A DNA stretch of 64,000 bases from Saonia flava (GTDB lineage Bacteria > Bacteroidota > Bacteroidia > Flavobacteriales > Flavobacteriaceae): assembly GCF_011927795.1 (NCBI RefSeq), contig NZ_JAATJJ010000001.1, forward strand, positions 2,171,062 through 2,235,061, read 5' to 3'. This document shows, one piece after another, positions 1 through 9,107 of the stretch. Each line of letters begins with the position of its first letter. Position 1 is the stretch's first letter. A program made the translations under genes and the position numbers. A model generated the notes under the pieces. It made no database searches. It worked only from the letters and a program-made list of their open reading frames with translations, and was not told where the DNA came from.

Positions 1-668
1 GCGCCCCACTTACCTCTGTCATGGGTTTAATTCATATTACTCTAATGGAAGAGGATAAGCCAGAGCTGATAGAGAAGCTTAATATGATGGGGAATTCCTT
101 AAAACGTTTGGACAATTTTATAAAAGATATTATTCAATATTCTCGAAACAGTCACCTTAAGGTTAATTTGGAAAAAATAAATTTTGAAAATTTAATTAAG
201 GAGTCTCTAGAGAACTTATGGTACCTAGAAAATAGGAGCGATATACAAATCGAAACAAATCTAAATGATTCTGTAGATTTTGTGTCAGACAAAAAAAGAA
301 TATCTGTACTACTGGATAACTTTATTTCCAATGCTATTAAATATCATAATATTGAACAGCCAAACCCAACAATTTGGATTAAAATTAAAACAAGCAAAAC
401 GAAAGCAATTATTGAAATCCATGACAACGGACCGGGCATACCAGATGAGCACTTGGATAAAATATTTAACATGTTTTACCGCGTTTCATCAAAAATTATG
501 GGAACCGGAATAGGCTTATTTATTGTAAAAGAAATAGTGGATAAACTAAATGGATCAATAAAAGTTGAATCAAAGCCAGATGATGGAACAAAATTTATTA
601 TAACATTGCCCAATCAGCAAAAAAAATTAAACACTTATGAAGCCAAAAAAAATAGTATTAATAGATGA
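1..668 (+). CDS. Sensor histidine kinase, 3' part (5' end outside window)
   Basis: The open frame is already running at the window edge. Residues APLTSVMGLI before and around the first ATG (position 21) are the tail of a HisKA H-box, so that ATG is internal and the phospho-accepting His lies outside the window. The rest is a complete HATPase_c domain: N-box LLDNFISNAIKYH, G1 box DNGPGIPDEHLDKIFNMFYR, and G2 box GTGIGLFIVKEIVDKLNG. It is expected to autophosphorylate and pass phosphate to a response regulator, very likely the next gene, whose start overlaps this stop by 32 nt. The sensor input is unknown because it is not in the window. Confidence 0.9.
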   Translation, partial: APLTSVMGLIHITLMEEDKPELIEKLNMMGNSLKRLDNFIKDIIQYSRNSHLKVNLEKINFENLIKESLENLWYLENRSDIQIETNLNDSVDFVSDKKRISVLLDNFISNAIKYHNIEQPNPTIWIKIKTSKTKAIIEIHDNGPGIPDEHLDKIFNMFYRVSSKIMGTGIGLFIVKEIVDKLNGSIKVESKPDDGTKFIITLPNQQKKLNTYEAKKNSINR

Positions 669-1032
669 TTCGGAAATAGATAATTATATCAATAAGGCAA
701 TTATTAAAAAAGTTGGTGATGAGCTAGAAATTCTATCATTTACTTCTGGAATAGAAGCTCTCGAATACTTGGAGGAATTACAAAATGATTTGGGTGAATT
801 TCCTGATTTCATTTTTTTAGACATACGAATGCCCGAAATGGACGGCTTTGAGTTTTTGGATGAGTACATCAAATTACCAGAAAAAGTAAAAGACAAATGC
901 AATGTCTTTATTTTAAGTTCTTCACTAGATCCTATTGACAAGGAAAAGACAAAACAATATAAAGATGTACAAAAACATCTTACAAAGCCTCTTGTTCATC
1001 ACCCAATTGAGAAATTTATTTTAGGCGAATAG
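637..1032 (+). CDS. Single-domain response regulator (CheY-like receiver)
   Basis: The product is a 131-residue stand-alone receiver domain with no output domain. Acidic residues D10 and D11 are in VLIDDSEID, the likely phospho-acceptor is D62 in FLDIRMPEMDG, S94/S95 fill the Thr/Ser switch position, and K117 is in LTKPL. It overlaps the upstream kinase gene by 32 nt in another frame, so the two are probably translationally coupled and form a kinase/regulator pair. With no DNA-binding domain it should act by protein contact or as a phosphorelay shuttle. The family resembles the small receivers next to PAS or phytochrome-type kinases. The target is unknown. Confidence 0.9.
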   Translation: MKPKKIVLIDDSEIDNYINKAIIKKVGDELEILSFTSGIEALEYLEELQNDLGEFPDFIFLDIRMPEMDGFEFLDEYIKLPEKVKDKCNVFILSSSLDPIDKEKTKQYKDVQKHLTKPLVHHPIEKFILGE

Positions 1033-1104
1033 ATTAATTATGGTCTTATAAATTATTAATTTAGGCTAAAATATTGTTTCCCTTTTGGCCAGCATTCAAC
1101 CTGC

Positions 1105-1965
1105 ATGAAATTATACCCCATTGAAACAGGAAATTTTAAATTGGATGGCGGAGCCATGTTTGGTGTTGTTCCAAAAACACTCTGGAGTAGAACAAACCCT
1201 GCGGACAACAACAATTTAATTGATATTGCCGCAAGAAGTCTTCTGGTTGAAGATGGAAATAAATTGATTTTAATTGATACTGGGATTGGGGACAAACAAT
1301 CAGATAAGTTTTTTAGTTACTACCATAGGTGGGGAAACCATTCATTGGAAACCTCTCTAAAGCAAAATGGTTTTCAAAAGGATGATATTACCGATGTCTT
1401 TATGACGCATCTTCATTTTGATCATTGCGGCGGAAGCATTCGGTGGAATAAAGACAGAACCGGCTATGAACCCGCTTTTAAAAATGCCACTTTTTGGACA
1501 AATGAAAATCATTGGGAATGGGCTACCAAACCAAACCCCAGAGAAAAACCTTCTTTTTTAAAGGAAAACTTATTGCCCATGCAAGAAAGCGGGCAGCTCA
1601 AGTTCATTAAAAAAGGGGAAAGCTCTTTTTTAAATGAATCTGAACTGGGTTTTGGTATTCTTTTTGTGGATGGCCATACAGACAAACAAATGATTCCACA
1701 TATAAAATATAAAGGTAAAACCATAGTGTTTATGGCAGACCTGCTGCCAACAGTGGGCCATATCCCCATACCATATATAACAGGTTATGATACCCGGCCC
1801 TTATTGTCCATGAATGAGAAAGAGCTTTTTATGAACAATGCCATTGAAAATAACTATTATCTGTTTCTAGAACATGATGCCCACAATGAGCTATGTACAG
1901 TAAAACATACCGATAGAGGCCCAAGACTTGATAACACGCATACTTTTTCCTCTATTTTTAACTAA
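1105..1965 (+). CDS. MBL-fold metallo-hydrolase
   Basis: This is a 286-residue metallo-beta-lactamase-fold protein. The metal-binding motif THLHFDHCGG gives H102, H104, D106 and H107. Further expected ligands are the His in VDGHTD, the Asp in FMADLLP and the His in LEHDAHNE near the C-terminus. No signal peptide is evident, so it is probably cytoplasmic. The layout (N-terminal DTGIGD strand, HxHxDH, late GHT and LEHD) resembles the lactonase-like or quorum-quenching-type MBL subgroup, but the substrate cannot be assigned. It is followed by the S8 peptidase gene, with its own -7 element in between. Confidence 0.88.
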   Translation: MKLYPIETGNFKLDGGAMFGVVPKTLWSRTNPADNNNLIDIAARSLLVEDGNKLILIDTGIGDKQSDKFFSYYHRWGNHSLETSLKQNGFQKDDITDVFMTHLHFDHCGGSIRWNKDRTGYEPAFKNATFWTNENHWEWATKPNPREKPSFLKENLLPMQESGQLKFIKKGESSFLNESELGFGILFVDGHTDKQMIPHIKYKGKTIVFMADLLPTVGHIPIPYITGYDTRPLLSMNEKELFMNNAIENNYYLFLEHDAHNELCTVKHTDRGPRLDNTHTFSSIFN

Positions 1966-2034
1966 TTTTCCAAAATTTTTACAGCATTATTTTCCTAATC
2001 AATTGTTCCTTTTTATGAAATCATTAAATAAAAG

Positions 2035-2042
2035 TAAATTTG
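2035..2042 (+). promoter_or_regulatory. Putative -7 promoter element (TAAATTTG) for the S8 peptidase
   Basis: It matches the Bacteroidota -7 consensus TAnnTTTG and lies 29 nt before the ATG chosen for the S8 peptidase. No convincing -33 TTG/TTTG sits at the usual spacing, so the call rests on the -7 box and its position. Confidence 0.4.
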
Positions 2043-2071
2043 CACCTAATTATATAGAAAAAATCCCCGTT

Positions 2072-3712
2072 ATGACATTTAGATTATCCTATTGTGGTGT
2101 TTTTGCCGCATTTTTTTTGCTTATTGGTTGTGGTTCTACGTCTTTGGTAACCACTCCTATTGAAAATATAGATACAATTCCATTAAAAATAGCAGACCTC
2201 ACAGGGGCTGAAAAAAGGAATTGGGGTCATTTGGACCTTTTAAAGGATACAATTCCTGGAATGAGTATTGATAAAGCTTACTCCGAAATCATTGGAAGAA
2301 AAAAAGGTAAAAAAGTTATTGTTGCCGTTTTGGACTCAGGAGTGGATTTAGAGCATGAAGACCTAGATGATGTGCTTTGGACAAACACCAAAGAGATTAA
2401 AGGAAATGGAAAAGATGATGATCAAAATGGATACATAGATGACATTCATGGTTACAACTTTTTAGGAGAATCCTACAATGAACAATTAGAGTACACGCGT
2501 ATTCTTAGACTTAAATTGGGAGATGCTGTGCTACAAGCAAAAGCAAAAGCAGAATTAGATAAAGAGTATCAAAAAGCACTACAAAACAAGCAGCAATATG
2601 AGCAAATTTTACAAGCAGTAAAAAATGCTGATGCAGCCGTACAAAAAGAATTGGGCAAAGAGACCTATACAAAAAAAGAATTAGCTTCCATTAAAACGGA
2701 AGATCAGGCAATGCAACAAAACATTTCCATTCTAATGCAAATGTATAATTATGCCGATTCTATTCCAGAGGTATTAGAAGAGCTAACTGGAGGCATAAAA
2801 CACTTTGTAGAACAACTTAATTATAATTTAAAAGTTGATTTTGATGGAAGGGCAGTCGTTGGGGACGACCCATATGATATTACTGATACTGGTTATGGTA
2901 ATGGAAATCCGCAGGCTATTGGCGAAGATGAAGACCATGGCAGCCATGTAGCAGGAATCATTGCGGCAGAAAGAAATAATGGTATTGGAGCAAATGGGGT
3001 GGCCAACAATGTTGCCATAATGAGCATTAGGGCTGTCCCGAATGGTGATGAATATGATAAAGATATTGCCTTGGGGATTAGATATGCCGTGGACAATGGT
3101 GCAAAAATAATTAACGGCAGTTTTGGAAAGTCGTTTTCTCCAAAAGCTGAGTGGGTATATGATGCCATAAAATATGCAGCAGCCAATGATGTATTGATCA
3201 TACATGCCGCAGGAAATGATGGAAAAGATTTGGACAACCCTTCTAACCCCAATTTTCCAAACGATCAAATAAATAATGGGGCAGAAATAGCGGACAACCT
3301 AATAACCGTTGGGGCTTTAGACTCCAAATATGGCTCAGAGGTTGTGGCTTCTTATTCCAATTATGGGGCTATAAATGTGGATATTTTTGCGCCAGGCACA
3401 GATATTTATTCAACTATTCCAAATAATAAGTATGAATTTATGCCTGGAACATCCATGGCCGCCCCAGCTGTTGCGGGAATTGCGGCTCTTATACGTTCCC
3501 AATATCCAAAACTAACAGCTCCAGAGGTGAAAAACATCATCATGCAGTCGGGATTAAGCATTAAAACACCTGTTATCTTAAGCGGTGATGCTTCTAAAAC
3601 AACTACTTTTGATAAGATTTCAAAATCAGGAAAAATTGCAAACGCCTATAATGCCCTTATAATGGCAGAAATGGTTTCAAAAGGAAAAATAAATAGCTAT
3701 GAAGGAGAATAA
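2072..3712 (+). CDS. S8 (subtilisin-like) serine peptidase, lipoprotein
   Basis: It is a secreted subtilase of 546 residues from the ATG at 2072. This start is preferred over an upstream one at 1928 because it gives a clean lipoprotein signal (hydrophobic stretch, then LLIGC with C20), avoids overlap with the MBL gene and follows a -7 box. The catalytic triad is D88 in VAVLDSGVD, H289 in DHGSHVAG and S461 in PGTSMAAP; N382 in AAGND is the oxyanion-hole residue. About 200 residues separate Asp and His, much more than usual. The insert (about residues 140-255) is rich in Lys, Glu, Gln and Ala and looks helical or coiled-coil. The stop overlaps the next peptidase gene by 14 nt. Likely role: extracellular or periplasmic protein degradation. 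Confidence 0.93.
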   Translation: MTFRLSYCGVFAAFFLLIGCGSTSLVTTPIENIDTIPLKIADLTGAEKRNWGHLDLLKDTIPGMSIDKAYSEIIGRKKGKKVIVAVLDSGVDLEHEDLDDVLWTNTKEIKGNGKDDDQNGYIDDIHGYNFLGESYNEQLEYTRILRLKLGDAVLQAKAKAELDKEYQKALQNKQQYEQILQAVKNADAAVQKELGKETYTKKELASIKTEDQAMQQNISILMQMYNYADSIPEVLEELTGGIKHFVEQLNYNLKVDFDGRAVVGDDPYDITDTGYGNGNPQAIGEDEDHGSHVAGIIAAERNNGIGANGVANNVAIMSIRAVPNGDEYDKDIALGIRYAVDNGAKIINGSFGKSFSPKAEWVYDAIKYAAANDVLIIHAAGNDGKDLDNPSNPNFPNDQINNGAEIADNLITVGALDSKYGSEVVASYSNYGAINVDIFAPGTDIYSTIPNNKYEFMPGTSMAAPAVAGIAALIRSQYPKLTAPEVKNIIMQSGLSIKTPVILSGDASKTTTFDKISKSGKIANAYNALIMAEMVSKGKINSYEGE

Positions 3713-5561
3713 GAAGTTTTTAATGACATTGTTTTTTGTTGGCCTATTTGTCTTTGTAAATGGCCAAAACATTTCTAATTATTGGCAACAGCATGTAGAT
3801 TATGCAATGGATGTGCAAATGGATGTTGAAAACTATCAATATACCGGCACGCAAAAATTGGTCTATACCAATAATTCGCCCGATGAGATAAAGCGAGTCT
3901 ATTATCATCTATATTTCAATGCTTTTCAGCCAGGAAGTGAAATGGATATAAGATTACAAAACATTGAGGATCCTGATGGTAGAATGTTTGTGGATGGCAA
4001 AAGCAGAATAGCTCATTTGCAAAAAGATGAACAGGGCTATCTTCACGTGTCTAGTTTAACTCAAGATGGGGAAGAATTATCTTTTGAGGAAGAGGGAACT
4101 GTTTTGGTCGTAGATTTAGCGAAACCTATTCCCTCTGGAGGCAAGACCACTTTTGATATGGTTTTTTCCGGACAAGTTCCATTACAAATTAGGCGTTCTG
4201 GCCGCAATAATAAAGATGGTGTAGCGCTTTCTATGAGCCAATGGTACCCTAAAATGGCAGAATACGATTTTGAGGGCTGGCATGCAGACCCATATATTGC
4301 AAGAGAGTTTCATGGTGTTTGGGGAGATTTTGATGTTAAGCTTACTATTGATAAAGACTATATAGTGGGTGGTACAGGATATTTACAAAACCCAGAAGAA
4401 ATAGGCCATGGGTATGAAACTTCTGGAGCAAAAATTAAAAAACAGAAGGGAAGAACACTTACATGGCACTTTAAAGCCCCAATGGTTCATGATTTTATGT
4501 GGGCAGCTGATCCAGAATATGTGCACGATACCTTACAGATGGAAAATGGTCCCATGCTTCATTTCTTTTATAAGAGCGACCCAAAATTTGTGGATACTTG
4601 GAAAGCCGTACAGCCCATGACAGAAAAAGCAATGGCCTTTTTCAACAAAAACATTGGAGAATATCCTTATGAACAATATTCGGTTATCCAGGGAGGTGAT
4701 GGTGGCATGGAATATGCCATGGCCACCCTTATAACAGGTGGTGATAAGCCCGGAAGTGTCATTGGCACAATGATTCATGAGTTGGCACATTCTTGGTTTC
4801 AACATGTTTTAGCTACAAATGAAGCCAAGCATTCTTGGATGGATGAGGGTTTTACAAGTTTTATTTCCGCACTTTGTAGTAATGAAATTAGGGATTCTAA
4901 AAAAGAGAACCCTTTTGAAGGATCATATAAAGGCTACTATTATCTGGTAAACTCTGGCAAGGAACAACCACAGACCACACATTCTGATCGTTATAACTCA
5001 AATATGCCCTATGGCATAGCCGCCTATAGTAAAGGAGCGGTTTTCTTGTCTCAGTTAGGGTATGTAATTGGCCAAGATAAATTAATGGAAACTATCAGAA
5101 AATATTATGAAGATTTTAAATTTAAACACCCTGTCCCCAATGATATAAAAAGAACTGCTGAAAAAGTTTCTGGCATGGAACTAGATTGGTACTTAACGGA
5201 TTGGACACAAACCACCAACACAATAGATTATAATATAAAAGAAGTGATTGCTGATGGTGATAAAACCAAAATCATTTTGGAAAGAATTGGACTTATGCCC
5301 ATGCCAATAGATCTTTTAGTGGCATATTCAGATGGAACCAAAGAAACATTCTACATGCCTTTACAAATGATGCGTGGAGAAAAAGAAAATCCATATCCAA
5401 CAATTAACAGAACCGTATTAAAAGATTGGCCTTGGACAAATCCAACATATGAATTTGTAATTGATAGACCTCTGGGCGATGTATTGGCAATACTTATAGA
5501 CCCTTCTCAATTAATGGCGGATATTAACCCGAATAACAATATATATCAAGCTCAGGAATAA
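3699..5561 (+). CDS. M1 family zinc metallopeptidase (aminopeptidase N-like), exported
   Basis: The product has 620 residues with an N-terminal signal peptide (about 22 residues, cleavage near VNGQ). The gluzincin motif HELAHSW gives zinc ligands H360 and H364 and catalytic E361. The third ligand, E383, is in WMDEGFTSF 19 residues later. A GGMEYA motif upstream matches the GAMEN-type N-terminus-recognition loop of M1 enzymes. It is shorter than full aminopeptidase N and matches the compact M1 proteins common in Bacteroidota. The start overlaps the S8 peptidase stop by 14 nt, suggesting coupled translation and joint digestion of extracellular peptides. Confidence 0.93.
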   Translation: MKENKKFLMTLFFVGLFVFVNGQNISNYWQQHVDYAMDVQMDVENYQYTGTQKLVYTNNSPDEIKRVYYHLYFNAFQPGSEMDIRLQNIEDPDGRMFVDGKSRIAHLQKDEQGYLHVSSLTQDGEELSFEEEGTVLVVDLAKPIPSGGKTTFDMVFSGQVPLQIRRSGRNNKDGVALSMSQWYPKMAEYDFEGWHADPYIAREFHGVWGDFDVKLTIDKDYIVGGTGYLQNPEEIGHGYETSGAKIKKQKGRTLTWHFKAPMVHDFMWAADPEYVHDTLQMENGPMLHFFYKSDPKFVDTWKAVQPMTEKAMAFFNKNIGEYPYEQYSVIQGGDGGMEYAMATLITGGDKPGSVIGTMIHELAHSWFQHVLATNEAKHSWMDEGFTSFISALCSNEIRDSKKENPFEGSYKGYYYLVNSGKEQPQTTHSDRYNSNMPYGIAAYSKGAVFLSQLGYVIGQDKLMETIRKYYEDFKFKHPVPNDIKRTAEKVSGMELDWYLTDWTQTTNTIDYNIKEVIADGDKTKIILERIGLMPMPIDLLVAYSDGTKETFYMPLQMMRGEKENPYPTINRTVLKDWPWTNPTYEFVIDRPLGDVLAILIDPSQLMADINPNNNIYQAQE

Positions 5562-5576
5562 TAAAATTGCGCTAGA

Positions 5577-6518
5577 ATGTTGCCAAAATTTTCTTCCTGT
5601 GTCCTTTTCTTATGGCTAATTAATATACACGCCCAAGATAAGCTGGAAGAAAATTCCATAAATTATATTAGAGTCTCTACTTCTGCGGAAGAAATAGAAA
5701 GCAAGTCTGTTACCGCTGTCTATTCTGACCATTTATTCTTGGCCAGAGACAAAAACCAAGATTCTTATTGGTTTGTTGGATATTCAAGAAATAGGGTTCA
5801 ATATATTAATGGAAAAGTTGCTCCCTTACAGTTTGCTCCTGGGGGAAGTTATGTTGGGAAAAAGATTGGGTCAAAAAAAATACAGCGGCTACTTAGGGCA
5901 ATTAACAATTCTAAATCTGTTTTAACTGTTTCCGATGAAAATTTAGGTGAAATTGTTTCAAGAATTACTACCAAGAAAATTAAATCTATTCTAAAAAAAA
6001 ATCATCTTTATAGAGACTTTAAATCTTTTTTTTCTGCAAGCCAACAAACACTGTTCTACCATAGTCTTGGCCAGGATAGCTTAAGCTCATACATAGAAAA
6101 AAGGTTCAAGCCAACGGACACATCCATCGTAACATTTCCCAAATCGTTTGAAGTTGCTTTTTATCAAAATGCCTTTTCTGTTAAACTAACGGGAAATACC
6201 ATGAACTCCGCTCTTCATCCTTGGGCATATTATAAAACAACAGTGTCGGATTCCTTGGAATTACATTTTGAAGAAAGAAAATTAAATATTGATCCAAAAC
6301 TTTCTCCTTTTATAAAAAAAAGGCAAATAAGGAAAGAAAAAAAGCTTGAATATCAACTAAAGTATAATCTTGATATTAATATCGCTATTGAGGAAATACT
6401 TCCTTCCAATATGTGGAATCAACCCTATACTACAATAGATGGCATTATAAAAGACTATGTTTTGTGGTATTATAATGAGTTTAAGAAACATGGCGGGAAA
6501 CTAGAAATCCAAAAGTAA
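5577..6518 (+). CDS. Exported protein of unknown function
   Basis: This is a 313-residue protein that I do not recognise. The N-terminus has a signal peptide ending near IHAQ (about residue 20). The rest is a mixed alpha/beta-looking sequence rich in Lys, Ser and aromatic residues, without transmembrane segments or obvious catalytic motifs. It starts 15 nt after the M1 peptidase stop, so it is probably in the same transcript. No sorting domain of the T9SS type is seen at the C-terminus, so the periplasm is the likeliest location. Confidence 0.75.
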   Translation: MLPKFSSCVLFLWLINIHAQDKLEENSINYIRVSTSAEEIESKSVTAVYSDHLFLARDKNQDSYWFVGYSRNRVQYINGKVAPLQFAPGGSYVGKKIGSKKIQRLLRAINNSKSVLTVSDENLGEIVSRITTKKIKSILKKNHLYRDFKSFFSASQQTLFYHSLGQDSLSSYIEKRFKPTDTSIVTFPKSFEVAFYQNAFSVKLTGNTMNSALHPWAYYKTTVSDSLELHFEERKLNIDPKLSPFIKKRQIRKEKKLEYQLKYNLDINIAIEEILPSNMWNQPYTTIDGIIKDYVLWYYNEFKKHGGKLEIQK

Positions 6519-6578
6519 ATAATATGAAACAGTATCTTTATCCTGTTATTTTTCATTTAAGGTGTTTATAATATTAAT

Positions 6579-6971
6579 ATGAAATTCACTTTCCAAAAAA
6601 GAGAAAAGCTGAAAAGCAAAAAAATTATTGAAAAGCTTTTTGAGGAAGGTAAGAGCATTTCCCATTATCCTATAAAGTTAATTTATCTAAAGGTTCAGCC
6701 ACTTCCAGAAGATGTTAAAATTAGGGCAGGTGTTGCGGTGCCCAAAAAGAATTTTAAGAGCGCGGTAAAAAGAAACAAAATAAAAAGACTCCTTAGGGAA
6801 AGTTATAGACTAAACAAGCAGGTGGCTTTTAACAACATAGAGGGAAACTTTGCGTTTTTATTTTTATACCTTGGAAAAGAATTGCCACAATATGCTGAGG
6901 TAGAAAAAAGCTTGATAGTTTTATTACAAAAATTCTCTAAACAAATAGCTCATGAAAAGTTTGATGAATAA
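6579..6971 (+). CDS. rnpA: Ribonuclease P protein component
   Basis: The 130-residue basic protein has the RnpA signature VKRNKIKRLLRESYR (the RNR region) and the conserved N-terminal F..REKLKSKKII segment that contacts pre-tRNA leader sequence. It is the protein subunit of RNase P, which trims the 5' leader of tRNA precursors. No rpmH is found upstream, so the usual rpmH-rnpA pairing is not kept here. Its 3' end overlaps the S41 protease gene by 20 nt. rnpA is often close to the replication origin. Confidence 0.95.
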   Translation: MKFTFQKREKLKSKKIIEKLFEEGKSISHYPIKLIYLKVQPLPEDVKIRAGVAVPKKNFKSAVKRNKIKRLLRESYRLNKQVAFNNIEGNFAFLFLYLGKELPQYAEVEKSLIVLLQKFSKQIAHEKFDE

Positions 6972-8580
6972 GCGCATTTTAGTTCCTGTTTTTGCTCTGA
7001 TTTTTTTGGTTGCCACAACTAGTTTTAAAAGTGATTTCTTTGAAATTGCCAAGCAAATAGAAATTTTTACAACACTTTTCAAGGAATTGAACATGAATTA
7101 TGTGGATGAAACCAATCCAGCTGAATTAATGGATACCGCCATTAAAAATATGTTGGATGAATTAGATCCCTATACCAAATTTCTTAATGAACAGGATGTG
7201 GAGGCTTTTAAAATAAACAATGCCGGCGAATATTCTGGAATTGGTGCTTTGGTTCGGTCATATGATGATCGTTTGTTAATTGTTGAGCCTCACAAAAATT
7301 ATCCTGCAGACAAAGCGGGTCTAAAGGCGGGAGATGAAATCATACAAATTGGAGACATAAAAGTAGCGGATTTTAAAGAAAACGCCTCTGACCTTTTAAA
7401 AGGCGCTAACAACACCAGTGTTGAAATCACATACAAAAGACAAGGGGAAACCAAAACCACATCAATAACTAGAGAGGGCATTGAGGTAGATGCAGTGCCC
7501 TATTATAAAATGGTAGACGCCACAACGGGCTATATTGTTTTGTCAAAATTTAATGCAAAGGCTTCCAAGCAGACCAAAGAAGCGATTGTGGCGCTTAAAA
7601 ATGAAGGTGCAGAAAAGCTAATCTTAGATTTAAGAGGAAATCCTGGAGGCTTATTGTCCGAGGCCATCAATGTTACCAATCTGTTTGTGCCAAAAGGGGA
7701 GCTTATTGTGACCACAAAATCAAAAGTCAAGAAATTCAATAGAGAATATCATACTAAAAACAAGCCCGTGGACATGGAGATTCCTTTGGTGGTCATGGTA
7801 AATGGCAGTAGTGCATCTGCCAGTGAAATTGTGTCTGGCAGCTTGCAAGATTTGGACCGTGCTGTTGTTATGGGCGCTAGGAGTTTTGGAAAAGGGTTGG
7901 TTCAACGCCCTTTAAAACTAACTTATGGCACACAGCTTAAGGTTACAATTTCCAGATATTATACACCATCAGGAAGGTGCATACAATCTCTGGATTATTG
8001 GAACAGAGATGAAGCGGGTAAAGCGGTTAAAACGACAGAGTTTAATGATTTTACCACTCGGAATGGACGAAAAGTACAAGATGGTGGAGGGGTGTTGCCA
8101 GAAGTCGAAATAAACACTACAAAAACAAACACCCTAACTAGGGCTCTTTTGGTCAACCATGTTATATTTGATTACGCCACAAAGTACTATTATGAAAATG
8201 CAGTAGAAAACATTAATAGTTTTAATTTTTCCGATGCGGACTATAGCTCCTTTAAAGATTATGTGTCCAAAAGTAATTTTGAGTTTGAAACCAAGGCCGA
8301 AATTGCCATAAAAAAAGCAATGATGGATGAGGGTAATGTACTTTTTGGTAACGAAGTGGAAAACAATTACCGCTCTTTATTGGTAGAAATAGAGAAAAGT
8401 AAAATTGCATCGCTGGATAAATATCAAAAAGAAATTCGAAAAAATCTTGAGGATGAAATTGTTAAAAGATATTTCTACCGAGAGGGTCTCTATGATTATT
8501 ATTTAAAAAATGATGAGGCCATCATGACCGCAACAGAGCTTTTGTCCAATAAGGCAAAATACTCGGACCTTTTAAAATAG
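6952..8580 (+). CDS. S41 family carboxy-terminal processing protease (CtpA-like)
   Basis: The 542-residue protein has an N-terminal hydrophobic signal or anchor (about residues 8-24), a PDZ domain around residues 85-175 (GIGALV, then PADKAGLKAGDEIIQI), and an S41 catalytic domain. The Ser is in the NGSSASASEI motif (residues 284-293) and the general-base Lys is K314 in SFGKGLVQ. The conserved LDLRGNPGG motif is also present. It is predicted to cut C-termini of periplasmic proteins. Two in-frame ATGs (6952 and 6964) are possible; both overlap the end of rnpA. A C-terminal extension of about 150 residues is charged and helical. Confidence 0.93.
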   Translation: MKSLMNKRILVPVFALIFLVATTSFKSDFFEIAKQIEIFTTLFKELNMNYVDETNPAELMDTAIKNMLDELDPYTKFLNEQDVEAFKINNAGEYSGIGALVRSYDDRLLIVEPHKNYPADKAGLKAGDEIIQIGDIKVADFKENASDLLKGANNTSVEITYKRQGETKTTSITREGIEVDAVPYYKMVDATTGYIVLSKFNAKASKQTKEAIVALKNEGAEKLILDLRGNPGGLLSEAINVTNLFVPKGELIVTTKSKVKKFNREYHTKNKPVDMEIPLVVMVNGSSASASEIVSGSLQDLDRAVVMGARSFGKGLVQRPLKLTYGTQLKVTISRYYTPSGRCIQSLDYWNRDEAGKAVKTTEFNDFTTRNGRKVQDGGGVLPEVEINTTKTNTLTRALLVNHVIFDYATKYYYENAVENINSFNFSDADYSSFKDYVSKSNFEFETKAEIAIKKAMMDEGNVLFGNEVENNYRSLLVEIEKSKIASLDKYQKEIRKNLEDEIVKRYFYREGLYDYYLKNDEAIMTATELLSNKAKYSDLLK

Positions 8581-8584
8581 ATAC

Positions 8585-9070
8585 ATGGAAGTATTCCTGA
8601 GAATAGAAAATGTTCCAGAGAAGACGGTAGTGGGCATGTCTGCTAAAATGACCCTTACAGATAACAAGACCTCTTTTTTGTGGGGCAAATTTATGCCAAG
8701 GCACAAAGAAATAAAAGGCCGTTTAGGCTCAGAATTCTATGCAATGCAGGTCTATGGCTCTCCTCTTTTCAAGAGCTTTACGCCACAAACAGTATTTGAA
8801 CAATGGGCCTGTGTTCCAGTACAAAAAATTGATGATATTCCCCTTGGTATGGAGTCATTTATTATACCTATTGGGTCTTATGCCGTGTTTGTCCACAAAG
8901 GATTACCTAGTGATTTTTCAAAAACGATGGAGTATATTTCTAAAGTTTGGTTTCCCAAATCTGATTATACTTGGGATTTTAGGCCCCATTTTCAAGTAAT
9001 GGGCAACAAGTATAAAAATAACGACCCAAATTCAGAAGAAGAGGTTTGGGTTCCCGTTAAATTAAAATAA
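8585..9070 (+). CDS. GyrI-like (AraC effector-binding type) small-molecule-binding protein
   Basis: The 161-residue stand-alone protein resembles the GyrI-like/AraC effector-binding fold: an N-terminal strand VPEKTVVGMS, a central F.W..FMPRH..I segment, and a C-terminal PIGSYAVFVHKG...F..TMEYI.KVWFP stretch typical of the SOUL/GyrI-like duplicated fold. It has no DNA-binding domain. The gene starts 4 nt after the S41 protease stop and 37 nt before the next gene's chosen start, so it is probably co-transcribed. Its ligand and role are unknown. Confidence 0.8.
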   Translation: MEVFLRIENVPEKTVVGMSAKMTLTDNKTSFLWGKFMPRHKEIKGRLGSEFYAMQVYGSPLFKSFTPQTVFEQWACVPVQKIDDIPLGMESFIIPIGSYAVFVHKGLPSDFSKTMEYISKVWFPKSDYTWDFRPHFQVMGNKYKNNDPNSEEEVWVPVKLK

Positions 9071-9107
9071 CCTTATCTTGTATAGGTCATTTTTAAGACT
9101 TTATACA

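Noticed and set aside
1928-2071. Longer start for the S8 peptidase at 1928
   Set aside because: It would overlap the MBL gene by 38 nt and place 48 non-signal residues before a clear lipoprotein signal. The ATG at 2072 follows a -7 box.
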